DNA from: Phaeobacter gallaeciensis DSM 26640
GTDB taxonomy: Bacteria > Pseudomonadota > Alphaproteobacteria > Rhodobacterales > Rhodobacteraceae
Direction: 5' to 3'
NCBI RefSeq assembly: GCF_000511385.1
Contig: NC_023137.1
Coordinates: 999,001 to 1,063,000 of the forward strand
Length of the DNA: 64,000 nt
The notes beneath the pieces are model-generated. The model worked only from the letters and a program-made list of their open reading frames with translations, made no database searches and was not told the origin of the DNA. Position numbers and translations under genes: made by a program. Below, in pieces: positions 36,734 to 45,291 of the stretch (position 1 is the stretch's first letter; each line of letters begins with the position of its first letter).

Positions 36734-38248
36734 GTGCAGCCACAGGCAATGAAAAATACAATCAGCAGCGCCAGCGCCGTTGCGCGCCAGTCCGCGCTCC
36801 AGACGACGCAGTGGCGGATGCTCTGGCTGGCCATGGTTAGCACCCTGATGGTGCTGGCGCAGGTGGCCATTGCGCAGGCCCGACCCGAAAGCCTCGCCCC
36901 GCTGGCCGATAAGGTCAGCCGGGCGGTGGTGAATATCACGACGACAACGGTGGTTGAGGGACGCACAGGGCCGCAGGGTATCGTGCCCGAAGGGTCACCT
37001 TTTGAAGATTTCTTTCGGGAATTTCAGGACCGCAACGGTAGTCAGGGCGACCGTCCGCGCCGGTCTTCGGCGCTTGGCTCTGGTTTTGTGATTTCGGAAG
37101 ACGGCTATATCGTCACCAACAACCACGTCATCGAAGAAGCCGATGAGATTGAGATCGAATTCTTCCCTGGCGAAGGCCAGCCGGCGCAACCGCTGCCCGC
37201 CAAGGTGGTGGGCACTGATCCCAATACAGATATTGCGCTTCTGAAGGTGGAAGCCCCGATGCCGCTGACTTTTGTCAAATTCGGTGACAGCGACCTGGCG
37301 CGTGTCGGTGACTGGGTTGTGGCGATGGGCAATCCGCTGGGGCAGGGGTTCTCTCTCTCGGCTGGTATTGTCTCAGCGCGTAACCGCGAGCTCAGCGGCT
37401 CTTATGATGACTACATCCAGACCGATGCGGCGATCAACCGGGGGAACTCTGGTGGGCCGCTGTTCAATATGGACGGGGAAGTTGTTGGTGTGAACACAGC
37501 CATCCTGTCTCCTAATGGTGGGTCCATCGGGATCGGCTTCTCCATGGCCTCCAATGTGGTCAGCAAGGTTGTGAACCAGCTGAAAGAATTCGGCGAAACC
37601 CGCCGTGGCTGGCTGGGTGTGCGCATTCAGGACGTGACCAAGGACGTGGCTGAGGCGATGGGTCTGGACAGCGCCAAGGGTGCGCTGGTCACCGATGTGC
37701 CGGACGGACCGGCCAAGGCGGCGGGACTGCTGGCGGGCGACGTGATCCTGTCCTTTGATGGGGTAGATGTGAAAGACACCCGTGCGCTGGTGCGTCAGGT
37801 CGGCAATACCGAAGTGGGCAAAGCCGTGCGCGTGCGGGTCTTCCGCGAAGGCAAGACCGAGACGCTGCGGGTGACTTTGGGTCGTCGTGAGGATGCGCAG
37901 CGTCAGAACACTCCCGTTAGCGGCGATGACAACGCGCCTGACATGACCGAAAAGCAGCTTCTGGGTCTGACCGTCAGCCGCCTGAGCGACGATCAGCGCA
38001 GCGAGCTGAACGTGCCCGATGGCATGGATGGTCTGGTGATCACCTCGGTGGATGAGACCTCGGAGGCATGGGAGAAGGGCATGCGTGCCGGTGATCTGAT
38101 TACCGAGGCAGGCCAGCAGAAACTGACCTCGATCAGCGAGCTGGAAGCACGTATCGACGAGGCGAAGGAAGCCGGTCGTAAATCGCTGCTTCTGCTGGTG
38201 CGTCGCGCAGGGGAACCACGCTTTGTGGCGCTGAACCTGTCTGAGTGA
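36734..38248 (+). CDS. degP: Do/DegP-family periplasmic serine protease
   Basis: The 504-residue protease has a signal peptide, with cleavage likely after AIAQA near residue 56, a trypsin-like domain with catalytic His131 (TNNHVIEE), Asp166 (NTDIALLKV) and Ser239 (GNSGGPLF), and two PDZ domains. It degrades or refolds damaged envelope proteins. I chose GTG at 36734 because AAGGAG lies 7 nt upstream; ATG at 36749 is the alternative. It follows hflKC, another envelope quality-control system. Confidence 0.93.
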   Translation: MQPQAMKNTISSASAVARQSALQTTQWRMLWLAMVSTLMVLAQVAIAQARPESLAPLADKVSRAVVNITTTTVVEGRTGPQGIVPEGSPFEDFFREFQDRNGSQGDRPRRSSALGSGFVISEDGYIVTNNHVIEEADEIEIEFFPGEGQPAQPLPAKVVGTDPNTDIALLKVEAPMPLTFVKFGDSDLARVGDWVVAMGNPLGQGFSLSAGIVSARNRELSGSYDDYIQTDAAINRGNSGGPLFNMDGEVVGVNTAILSPNGGSIGIGFSMASNVVSKVVNQLKEFGETRRGWLGVRIQDVTKDVAEAMGLDSAKGALVTDVPDGPAKAAGLLAGDVILSFDGVDVKDTRALVRQVGNTEVGKAVRVRVFREGKTETLRVTLGRREDAQRQNTPVSGDDNAPDMTEKQLLGLTVSRLSDDQRSELNVPDGMDGLVITSVDETSEAWEKGMRAGDLITEAGQQKLTSISELEARIDEAKEAGRKSLLLLVRRAGEPRFVALNLSE

Positions 38249-38350
38249 TCTTTGGCTGCGGGGGGCTTTAAACAGTGACCCGCTGCCCACGCGGTGCCCC
38301 GCTGCGCGTTTGAAATACTGGCGTTGGGGGATCGGTACAGAACGCAAGAC

Positions 38351-38382
38351 AAAAGGGCCGGGCAGGGATGCTCGGCCCTTTT
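38351..38382. terminator. Bidirectional terminator after degP
   Basis: AAAAGGGCCG (38351-38360) and CGGCCCTTTT (38373-38382) form a perfect 10-bp stem with a 12-nt loop. Read on the minus strand it would also end a transcript from the hairpin-rich region at 38386-38720. Confidence 0.75.
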
Positions 38383-38385
38383 GCG

Positions 38386-38720
38386 TGGATCACAACAGGG
38401 TGGCGAAATTGCCCCCAGCCCTGGTTCGGCGTGTCACGGACTCACGCCGACGGGAGATGCCTACACACGGGTTCAATAACCCAAGGTACCTCCCGGCACC
38501 TTCTGTCCGATCCAACGAGCTGTTCTTAGGTTTCCGCCGCCCCAGATGGCGCAAATGGTCCCCGGTGTGCGCCCGGCGGATTTCCTGGGTCCCGTCGAGC
38601 CATGTGCCGTGACACATGGCTCTTGATGGGACAGGCTGCCGTTGGGATGGAACGGATAACGGCGGCCTGATATGACCATGCCCCTAAGCCACAGGTATGG
38701 TCTGTAACCCAGTTCACAAT
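38386..38720 (-). ncRNA. Candidate structured non-coding RNA, no family recognised
   Basis: No coding frame is credible here, yet hairpins follow each other: an 8-bp stem at 38426-38450, GGGTT/AACCC at 38469-38482, an 8-bp stem at 38483-38502, a nested stem at 38533-38580 and a perfect 10-bp stem at 38597-38622 inside a further imperfect stem. Read on the minus strand, the stem at 38483-38502 closes a GGGA (GNRA) loop and its mismatch becomes a G-U pair, favouring minus-strand transcription. TTGTGA and TACCTG at 38719-38692 could be the promoter, and the terminator at 38351-38382 the end. It is not recognisably tmRNA, RNase P, 6S or SRP RNA. Confidence 0.4.
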
Positions 38721-38797
38721 TGAGTAAGATTATTGGGACGTGGTCCTGCGCGGCAGTCAGTCCCTGATCCGGACTGGGCTGGGGTCCGCAGGGCGCG

Positions 38798-39562
38798 TTA
38801 GCCGATATCTGGGTCGGCCAGTAGTTTCAGCGCGGCCCGGTCGCGGATCGTCAGGCCTCCACGGCTGATATCAATCACGTCACTGCGTTTCCACTGTGAC
38901 AGGGTTTTTGAAACCGCCTCACGGGTGGCGCCGACAAATTCCGCAAGTTCGCTCTGTGACAGAGACAGGCGCCCGTCTTCGCCTTCGGTCGTCAGATAGA
39001 GCAGCTTGCGTGCCAGCCGCACCGGCATCGGCAGAAAGACCTGCTCGCTGTACTGCGTGTTCATCCAACGCATCCGTTGGCCGGCCAGCCGCAGCAGATC
39101 CCCGGCAAGGGCCGGGTGATGTTGCAACTTTGCGAGCACATCGCCGCTGCGCAACCGGCGCAGGCGACTAGGCTCCAACGCCGTTGCGGTCGCAGTGCGC
39201 GGACCGGGGTCAAACAGCGCGATCTCGCCAAAGACGGCGCCGGGGCGCATGATGTCCAACGACAGTTTACGCCCGGCAGCGGATAGGGTGGAGAACTCCA
39301 CCGCGCCACTGACAATGGCATAGAGCGCATCGCCTTCATCGCCTTGTTCAAACAGCTCTTCTCCGGTCTGCAGCAGCACTTCGCTGGCCTGGCTGTCGAG
39401 CATTTCTAGCAAGCGGTCAGAGGCACCGGAAAGAAAACCGCGATCCGGCAGCAGCCATTTGCGCCGCGAAGCATTGCCGGAGCCAGAGGTGTCGCCTTTG
39501 GGTCTGTCAGAAGCGTGGCCAGAGCGGGGCAAGGTGCCGGGGGCAGGGGGCAGCGGGCTCAT
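38798..39562 (-). CDS. Crp/Fnr-family transcriptional regulator
   Basis: The 254-residue protein has a disordered 35-residue start, a cyclic-nucleotide-binding-type domain (about 55-165; GDEGDALYAIVSGAVEF and PGAVFGEIALFDPGPRTATATA) and a C-terminal winged helix with recognition helix TREAVSKTLSQWKR. It has no cysteine at all, so it cannot hold an Fe-S cluster like FNR. The phosphate-binding-cassette-like GEIAL...RTATATA leaves binding of a cyclic nucleotide possible. Its target genes are not evident. Confidence 0.9.
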   Translation of the reverse strand: MSPLPPAPGTLPRSGHASDRPKGDTSGSGNASRRKWLLPDRGFLSGASDRLLEMLDSQASEVLLQTGEELFEQGDEGDALYAIVSGAVEFSTLSAAGRKLSLDIMRPGAVFGEIALFDPGPRTATATALEPSRLRRLRSGDVLAKLQHHPALAGDLLRLAGQRMRWMNTQYSEQVFLPMPVRLARKLLYLTTEGEDGRLSLSQSELAEFVGATREAVSKTLSQWKRSDVIDISRGGLTIRDRAALKLLADPDIG

Positions 39563-39604
39563 GCCGGGCCTGCGATGGTGGTGCGAGGGGGGTGGCCTTC
39601 TGTT

Positions 39605-40189
39605 TCAGGTTTCAATGGCAACCAACCCCAGTTTGCGGGCGCTGAGAAGCGACAGCTGATCATTGTCGAACCCGTCCTGTTTCTGAAATCTGCGTACAGA
39701 CGCTCGGGTGGCCCTGTCCAAATGGCCGTTGATTTCGCCGGTGTAGAGGCCGCGTACCGCCAGAGCCCGCTGCAAAGAGCCAACTAGTTGCGGTGTCATA
39801 TCCACCGGGCAGGGTATCTCAAACCAGCTTTCGCGGCGGGGCCGCACAATTTCCTGACGGGTTTCTCGGCGAAAACGGGCAGGCGCAATAACCCGCCCAT
39901 CTGGCGCGCTTTTGGCCGGGCGGGTCATCACCTGTACCGTGACAGTTTCGATCACGGCGGGCGTTGTATGGGTGGCCCAGCAACTGCCGGGGGCCGCGCC
40001 GGGCGGGGCGGCTGGGGTGTTGCGGGAGACTTGGGTGTTGCTGCCACCTGTTGAAGATTCAGTACAGGCGCCAAGCAGCAGCCCTGCCACCGCAAGCGAA
40101 ATTAGGCGCAGGTTGGCCCGCCGCCAACTGTCGCGCCTGAAACAGGCCTGTCCCAGCCAGGGCCCAAGTGGGCGCAAGAGGTCAGCCAT
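39605..40189 (-). CDS. Lipoprotein with peptidoglycan-binding domain
   Basis: The 194-residue protein has a long basic N-terminus, a hydrophobic segment and a lipobox (LLLGAC, Cys42), so it is probably an envelope lipoprotein. The C-terminal 60 residues form a PGRP_1-type peptidoglycan-binding domain (VGSLQRALAVRGLYTGEING and RASVRRFQKQ). In between are conserved-looking, Arg-rich strands. It likely anchors to the cell wall. It lies 42 bp upstream of the Crp-type gene on the same strand and may be co-transcribed with it. Confidence 0.75.
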   Translation of the reverse strand: MADLLRPLGPWLGQACFRRDSWRRANLRLISLAVAGLLLGACTESSTGGSNTQVSRNTPAAPPGAAPGSCWATHTTPAVIETVTVQVMTRPAKSAPDGRVIAPARFRRETRQEIVRPRRESWFEIPCPVDMTPQLVGSLQRALAVRGLYTGEINGHLDRATRASVRRFQKQDGFDNDQLSLLSARKLGLVAIET

Positions 40190-40293
40190 GAACAAAGTCC
40201 CCGTGACGAAACACCGATGTGAAACACCTGTGTCGAAATATCAGCAGCCGTGATGCTGCGATGGCCCGTCCGTGTGGGCGCATCTGGACTTAG

Positions 40294-40835
<542 letters not shown>

Positions 40836-40836
<1 letters not shown>

Positions 40837-41699
40837 TGCTGTCGGGGGCTCAGGCGCGGCGATCTCTGTTGCGCGCCTGGCTCCGGTTCATGCGCCGCGC
40901 AGAGCGGGCTTCGTGTCTGTGGCATGCGTTGTCTTATGGCAACGGCGCCAGACGGTCTAGCGTTCTCGGGATCCGGGGTGTCGTTCTGTCGCTTGGCCTT
41001 ATCCTTGGTATCGCGGCGGTAGCAGACGCACAGCCGATCCTGACAGACGCACAATTTAAAGGTCCGGTCACCCACTATCCGCATGGGGTCTTGGGGGATC
41101 GTATTGAGTATTCTGCGATGGTGCTGCAGGACAGCCGTGGGCGCAGTCATCGCATTGACCTGCCTGTCGGCGGCGCAGTCTTTGAGGATCTGGCCCCGCG
41201 CCTGTGGGACGTGACTGGAGATGGCCTGCCGGAGGCGGTGGTTGTGGAAAGCGATCCGCAGGCTGGCGCACAGCTGGCAATCTATGGTCTGCGTGGCGGG
41301 ACGCTTCACAAGATCGCGGCAACGCCGCATATTGGCACCCGGTTTCGCTGGCTTGCGCCGGTCGCTGCGGTGGATTTGGACGGTGACGGCCATATTGAAA
41401 TCGCTTATATTGACCGCCCGCATTTGGCCAAGACCCTGAGGGTCTGGCGCTACCAGAACGGGGCGTTGCAGGAGGTGGCGCAGCAGACGGGGCTGACCAA
41501 TCATCGCATCGGTGAGGATTTCATCACCTCCGGGCTGCGTGATTGCGGGGCGGGGCCCGAGCTGATCACGGTCGATGCCGATTGGACGCGCATTATGGCA
41601 ACGTCGCTGGTGGACGGTCGGTTGATCAGCCGCGACATTGGTGCGTTTTCGCATCGGGACCAGTTGGCGACGCGCTTGTACTGCGTGGATCCAGCATAG
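40836..41699 (+). CDS. Exported VCBS/FG-GAP-repeat-like protein
   Basis: The 287-residue protein has a long charged N-terminus, a signal-type hydrophobic segment (VVLSLGLILGIAAVADAQ, about residues 49-66) and calcium-type loops DVTGDGLPEAVV and DLDGDGHIEIAYI. These are typical of FG-GAP/VCBS beta-propeller proteins. Its function is unknown. The ATG overlaps the ferredoxin stop (TGATG), so the two are translationally coupled, an unusual pairing. Confidence 0.75.
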
Positions 41700-41918
41700 C
41701 TGGAGAGGTTCGGGGCAGGCTGCATCGAACCCATTGCTAACGAAGCCATCGCTAAAGTTGCGCGTATTTTTCCCGGTTACCCGAGCTTTGCCCCCTTTGC
41801 GTTGCAGGTTTGTTCACCACTTTGCCGGTAGTCTCTTGTCAAAGACACCTCCCGGGATGCTGCGGATTCGGCCGGGGCGATCCGCGGTGGACCTCGTTTG
41901 CAAGCAGGAGACAGGCGC

Positions 41919-43694
41919 GTGACCTTTTCACCCTATGTGCTGGGCACCGGCATCGCCGGATGGAATTTCCTGGACCGGACCCGTGTCCAACAGCAGCAGA
42001 TTTTCGAGAAATCGCCGATCCTGGATCGGGCGGTGCAGGATTTCACTCAGAAGATTGAGGGTATCCAGAGCTCAGATCAGCTGCTGGACGACTATAACGT
42101 GCTGAAGGTCGCGCTGGGTGCCTTTGGCCTTGATGAAGATATCAACAACCGTGCGTTCATCAAAAAAGTGCTGGATTCCGATTTGTCAGAGCCGACGTCA
42201 TTCGCCAATCGCCTGAATGACAATCGCTATCTCGGTCTTGCGCAGACCTTTGGCTTCGGTGGGGATGCGGGGCCGCAGCTGCCCAGCTCCAGTGTTGAAA
42301 AACCCTATGCCAATGTCGCCAGCCCGGAGGATCTGCTGTCCAACCAGACGCTGCTCAATCAGGCGCTGGATGATTTCGGCCTGGAAAAATACGCAGGTAA
42401 TGAGTTTTTTCTGATGCGGGTTCTGGAATCAGATACCACTGATCCTGCGTCCTTTGTGAACCGGTTGAGCGATAGCAAGCTGGCCGATTTCGCCAATGCG
42501 TTTCAGTTCAATCAGCCACCTGACTACGCCAGCAGCATGGAGGCGCTGGTAGGGGAATTCAGCGCCATGAACGATGGCAATGGTCCTGCCAATGCAGATG
42601 AGTTGTTGGAGAATGAGGACTTGTTGAAGGCGGTCGTTGATAGCTTCGATCTGGAATATACCAATACCATCTTCCTCAAGCGGATGCTGGAGTCCAATCC
42701 CTATGACCCGGATTCGCCGGTGAACCAGCAAGAAGATCCGCGCTATCTGGCGATGTCACGCGCGTTTGGCTTTGGCATTTCTGACATCAACAGCTTTACC
42801 AGCCCGGAGGAGTTACTGGCACAGCCCCAGTTGCTTGAGGATGCGCTGGAGCAGTTCAACCTGAGCAACCCCGGTGAACAGTATATCCGGGATGTGCTGG
42901 AATCGGATCTGTCGGATCCGAATTCCTTCGTGAACCAGCCCAGCAATATTGCCTTCTATGACTTTGCGGAAGCCTTTCAGAATGAGTGGCCAAGCGCGCC
43001 CAGTCGGATGCAGGTGCTCGCCAATGAGGTGGGGGGCAAACTGGCCGGTTATGAGCAGCCCCAACAGTTTGTCTTTGACTTCGACGCCTTTGAGGCGGGG
43101 CTTGATGTGTTCAACATCAGCGAACGGGAGTTGGATTTTGACGTGATGATCAAGGCGTTTGAATCCGACCTTTCCTCCGAGATTTCATACGCAAACCTGC
43201 ACCGTGATCCGAACCTTAAGGCGATGGCGCATGCTTTTGCCTTCAATCCGGGCGGCAGTGATCATACCTATCCGGCTGGCTTTGCACAGGAAATCGTGGA
43301 TCTATATAAGGATCGTAATTTCGAAATCGCCATCGGGGAAAGTGATCCGAACATGCGCCTGGCGCTGTCGCTGGAGCGTGAGTTGCAATCAATCGCGGAT
43401 GCCGGGGGCAGCGAAGATGCGCATTGGTTCGGGATTATCGGCTCGCCGCCGCTCAAATCCATGTTCGAGACGGCGCTTGGCCTGCCTGCGAGTTTTGGAC
43501 AGCTTGATGTTGACCGTCAGGTGAATGAGATGAAAGAGCGCGCGCAGACATCTTTTGGCACGACGCATCCGGCTGACTTGCTGGAAACCGAGAAACTTGA
43601 TGAGTTTCGCAACCGCTTTCTGCTGCTGAGCGGTCTGAATAGCGATCAGGCGGCAAATGGGTTCAGTGATCCGATCTTCACCTTGTTTCAATAA
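41919..43694 (+). CDS. Five-repeat DUF1217 protein (flagellum-associated family)
   Basis: The 591-residue protein contains five copies of a 58-61 residue unit at about residues 54-114, 139-198, 229-286, 299-355 and 385-443. The consensus is LL...L..AL..F.L, then F...VLESD..DP.SFVN, then LA.AF.F. This fits DUF1217, whose genes are often in alphaproteobacterial flagellar clusters; here no flagellar gene is adjacent. The protein has no signal peptide. I start at GTG 41919, with GGAG upstream. It may bind flagellar or other envelope components, which is inference. Confidence 0.7.
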   Translation: MTFSPYVLGTGIAGWNFLDRTRVQQQQIFEKSPILDRAVQDFTQKIEGIQSSDQLLDDYNVLKVALGAFGLDEDINNRAFIKKVLDSDLSEPTSFANRLNDNRYLGLAQTFGFGGDAGPQLPSSSVEKPYANVASPEDLLSNQTLLNQALDDFGLEKYAGNEFFLMRVLESDTTDPASFVNRLSDSKLADFANAFQFNQPPDYASSMEALVGEFSAMNDGNGPANADELLENEDLLKAVVDSFDLEYTNTIFLKRMLESNPYDPDSPVNQQEDPRYLAMSRAFGFGISDINSFTSPEELLAQPQLLEDALEQFNLSNPGEQYIRDVLESDLSDPNSFVNQPSNIAFYDFAEAFQNEWPSAPSRMQVLANEVGGKLAGYEQPQQFVFDFDAFEAGLDVFNISERELDFDVMIKAFESDLSSEISYANLHRDPNLKAMAHAFAFNPGGSDHTYPAGFAQEIVDLYKDRNFEIAIGESDPNMRLALSLERELQSIADAGGSEDAHWFGIIGSPPLKSMFETALGLPASFGQLDVDRQVNEMKERAQTSFGTTHPADLLETEKLDEFRNRFLLLSGLNSDQAANGFSDPIFTLFQ

Positions 43695-43911
43695 GGGTGA
43701 TTAGGTGGCTTGGCCGTCGCGACGGTTGCGCCATTCGATATCGGATGCGGGGGACTGGTTATCGGGGCGGCGTCTTGGCGCGCGGTGTAGTGCAGATGTG
43801 GAACTGCGCAGACGCGTGGGTCTCGGTCAAAGGATTTCTCGGATGGCATGACCCGCCGGGTGCGATTTGATCCCATGATCCTGTTGGCCGTGATCCTGTT
43901 TGTAGTGATCT

Positions 43912-44127
43912 ATGCTGCGCCGGGTCCTGGATGGCCGTATCACAGCGTACTTGGTCATGTTTGGCTGCCTCATCAGGCTAGATCTCTTTGGAAGGGATCT
44001 CTCCGGACACGATCATACCTGGCCATGGTGGGACCTGCCATATCGGATTGGATCGGGATGGCTGATGGGCTTCGACAAATTGATGCCGGGAGGATCGGAG
44101 ACGCGCGTATTTAGGCGGGAGGTCTGA
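43912..44127 (+). CDS. Doubtful small open frame
   Basis: This 71-codon frame (MLRRVLDGRITAYLVMFG...) has a short hydrophobic part and a Trp-rich stretch (HTWPWWDLPYRIGSGWLMG). It overlaps another frame (43848-44114) that begins with a plausible membrane segment (ILLAVILFVVIYAA). A single frameshift near 43920 would join the two into one small membrane protein of about 93 residues, so this could be a decayed gene or a sequencing error. No ribosome binding site supports either start. Confidence 0.2.
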   Translation: MLRRVLDGRITAYLVMFGCLIRLDLFGRDLSGHDHTWPWWDLPYRIGSGWLMGFDKLMPGGSETRVFRREV

Positions 44128-44231
44128 TACCGAACGAACTGATACCGAGATGCTCGCTAGTCGAACGATTACTGCTGGGATCGCCGATGCGAGTGTGGTT
44201 CGAACCGGTCGTTCCCATGGTGGAACCGGTC
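44124..44231. repeat. Short direct repeats
   Basis: CTGATACCGA occurs at 44124-44133 and 44139-44148 (15 bp apart), and GAACCGGTC at 44202-44210 and 44223-44231 (21 bp apart). GGTCGTT is also repeated (44208 and 44233). The 21-bp period would place two protein sites on one face of the helix. Confidence 0.45.
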
Positions 44232-44511
44232 AGGTCGTTGGGGACCCTATTGAGGTGAAACATACTGAGCCGGGTTCTACCCAATCAGCTCATGATTGAG
44301 GTTGGCCGTCCCGTCGGGAGGTACCTCCCAGCGCTGATGACGTGCAGACAGATGCGCATGCGCAGCTCAATCACGTCGCCCAATCGCGCCGCCGGTGTCA
44401 AAGGGAACACAGCAGACCGGGTGGGGCACATCAAGCGGATCACACCAGCAGGACTATTTGGGTTGGCTAAGTCGCAAGATTGGACCCCGGCGCGGAGACG
44501 GTGGCGCAAGG

Positions 44512-45144
44512 TCACGTGTCTTGGCTGCCAACCACATGGGCCCCGTCGATATCGCCAAGCGACGAGAACAAAGCGGCGGTATTGCTGACCCCCATCTTTT
44601 TCAGCAACCGCGCCCGGTGCACCTCCACCGTGCGATAACTCAGGCCGAGGCTGCGGGCGATTTCCTTGCTGGTTTTTCCCTCGCAAAGCAGGGAGTAAAC
44701 TTCCCGTTCACGCCGGGTCAGTGGCTGATAAGGACGTGAGCGTGACAGGTCAGCGAAGCTCCAGACTGCGCGTGCCAAAGGATCCTCAGGGGTGAAACTG
44801 TGGCCACGCACCCGCACCCAGAACAGGCTGCCGTCCTTGCGCCGCATGACCCGTTCATCCCAATAAGGCGCCCCGGTTCCCAAAGTATCGTCACCACGGC
44901 TGCGCAGGTTCAAGAACTCCTCCTCGGAGGGGTAGAGAAATGCAAAGAGTTGGTCCAGAAGGTCGTCCCGGGGATAGCCGAACATTTCGCAAAAACGCCG
45001 GTTGCAGTCCCTGAGCACTCGGTTTTCTGTGACGACAATCCCGACCGGCAGGAAATCATAGGCCAGCTGCATCAGGTCACGATCGGCAAAAAGCTGGTCG
45101 AGTGTTTCGGGGCTGGGGTGGGTCTGCGGGCGTTCGGCCGTCAT
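44512..45144 (-). CDS. PAS-LuxR transcriptional regulator
   Basis: The 210-residue protein has a PAS domain (about residues 28-140; FLPVGIVVTENRVLRDCNRR and MRRKDGSLFWVRVRGHS) followed by a LuxR-type helix-turn-helix (LTRREREVYSLLCEGKTSKE and SYRTVEVHRARLLKKMGV). It has no receiver domain, so the signal would be sensed directly by PAS. I start at 45144 (MTAERPQ), with AGGA just upstream. Targets unknown; the repeat-rich region downstream of it (43695-44511) is not obviously linked. Confidence 0.88.
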   Translation of the reverse strand: MTAERPQTHPSPETLDQLFADRDLMQLAYDFLPVGIVVTENRVLRDCNRRFCEMFGYPRDDLLDQLFAFLYPSEEEFLNLRSRGDDTLGTGAPYWDERVMRRKDGSLFWVRVRGHSFTPEDPLARAVWSFADLSRSRPYQPLTRREREVYSLLCEGKTSKEIARSLGLSYRTVEVHRARLLKKMGVSNTAALFSSLGDIDGAHVVGSQDT

Positions 45145-45291
45145 CTGATCCTGCTGGTGCTCCTCGGGTGGCCACAATAAGGCTGCGGATACCTGCTGGC
45201 ACAGCATGAGCAGCGGGGGCTATGGCCATTGTTGCGGGGACCTTAGCGGAGTGAGGCCATCGTGAAAACCGGCTGCGGGACGCGTCGGTGA

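Larger units (their letters stand above)
43695..44511. other. Gene-poor 0.8-kb region with short repeats
   Basis: There is no gene I would defend in this region. It holds two short open frames (43848-44114 and 43912-44127, overlapping), two pairs of short direct repeats (44124-44148 and 44202-44231), a palindrome GGTTCGAACC (44198-44207) and a perfect 14-bp palindrome GGGAGGTACCTCCC (44316-44329). Codon use in the open frames (many GGA, AGG, CCA) is unlike the neighbours. Confidence 0.5.

Noticed and set aside
38460..38505. A T-loop-like GGGTTCAATAACCC suggesting tRNA or tmRNA
   Set aside because: The stem and loop do not fit a TψC arm (4-nt loop, 5-bp stem), there is no acceptor stem or CCA, and no tmRNA tag frame is found. 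It is better read as one hairpin of the structured region.
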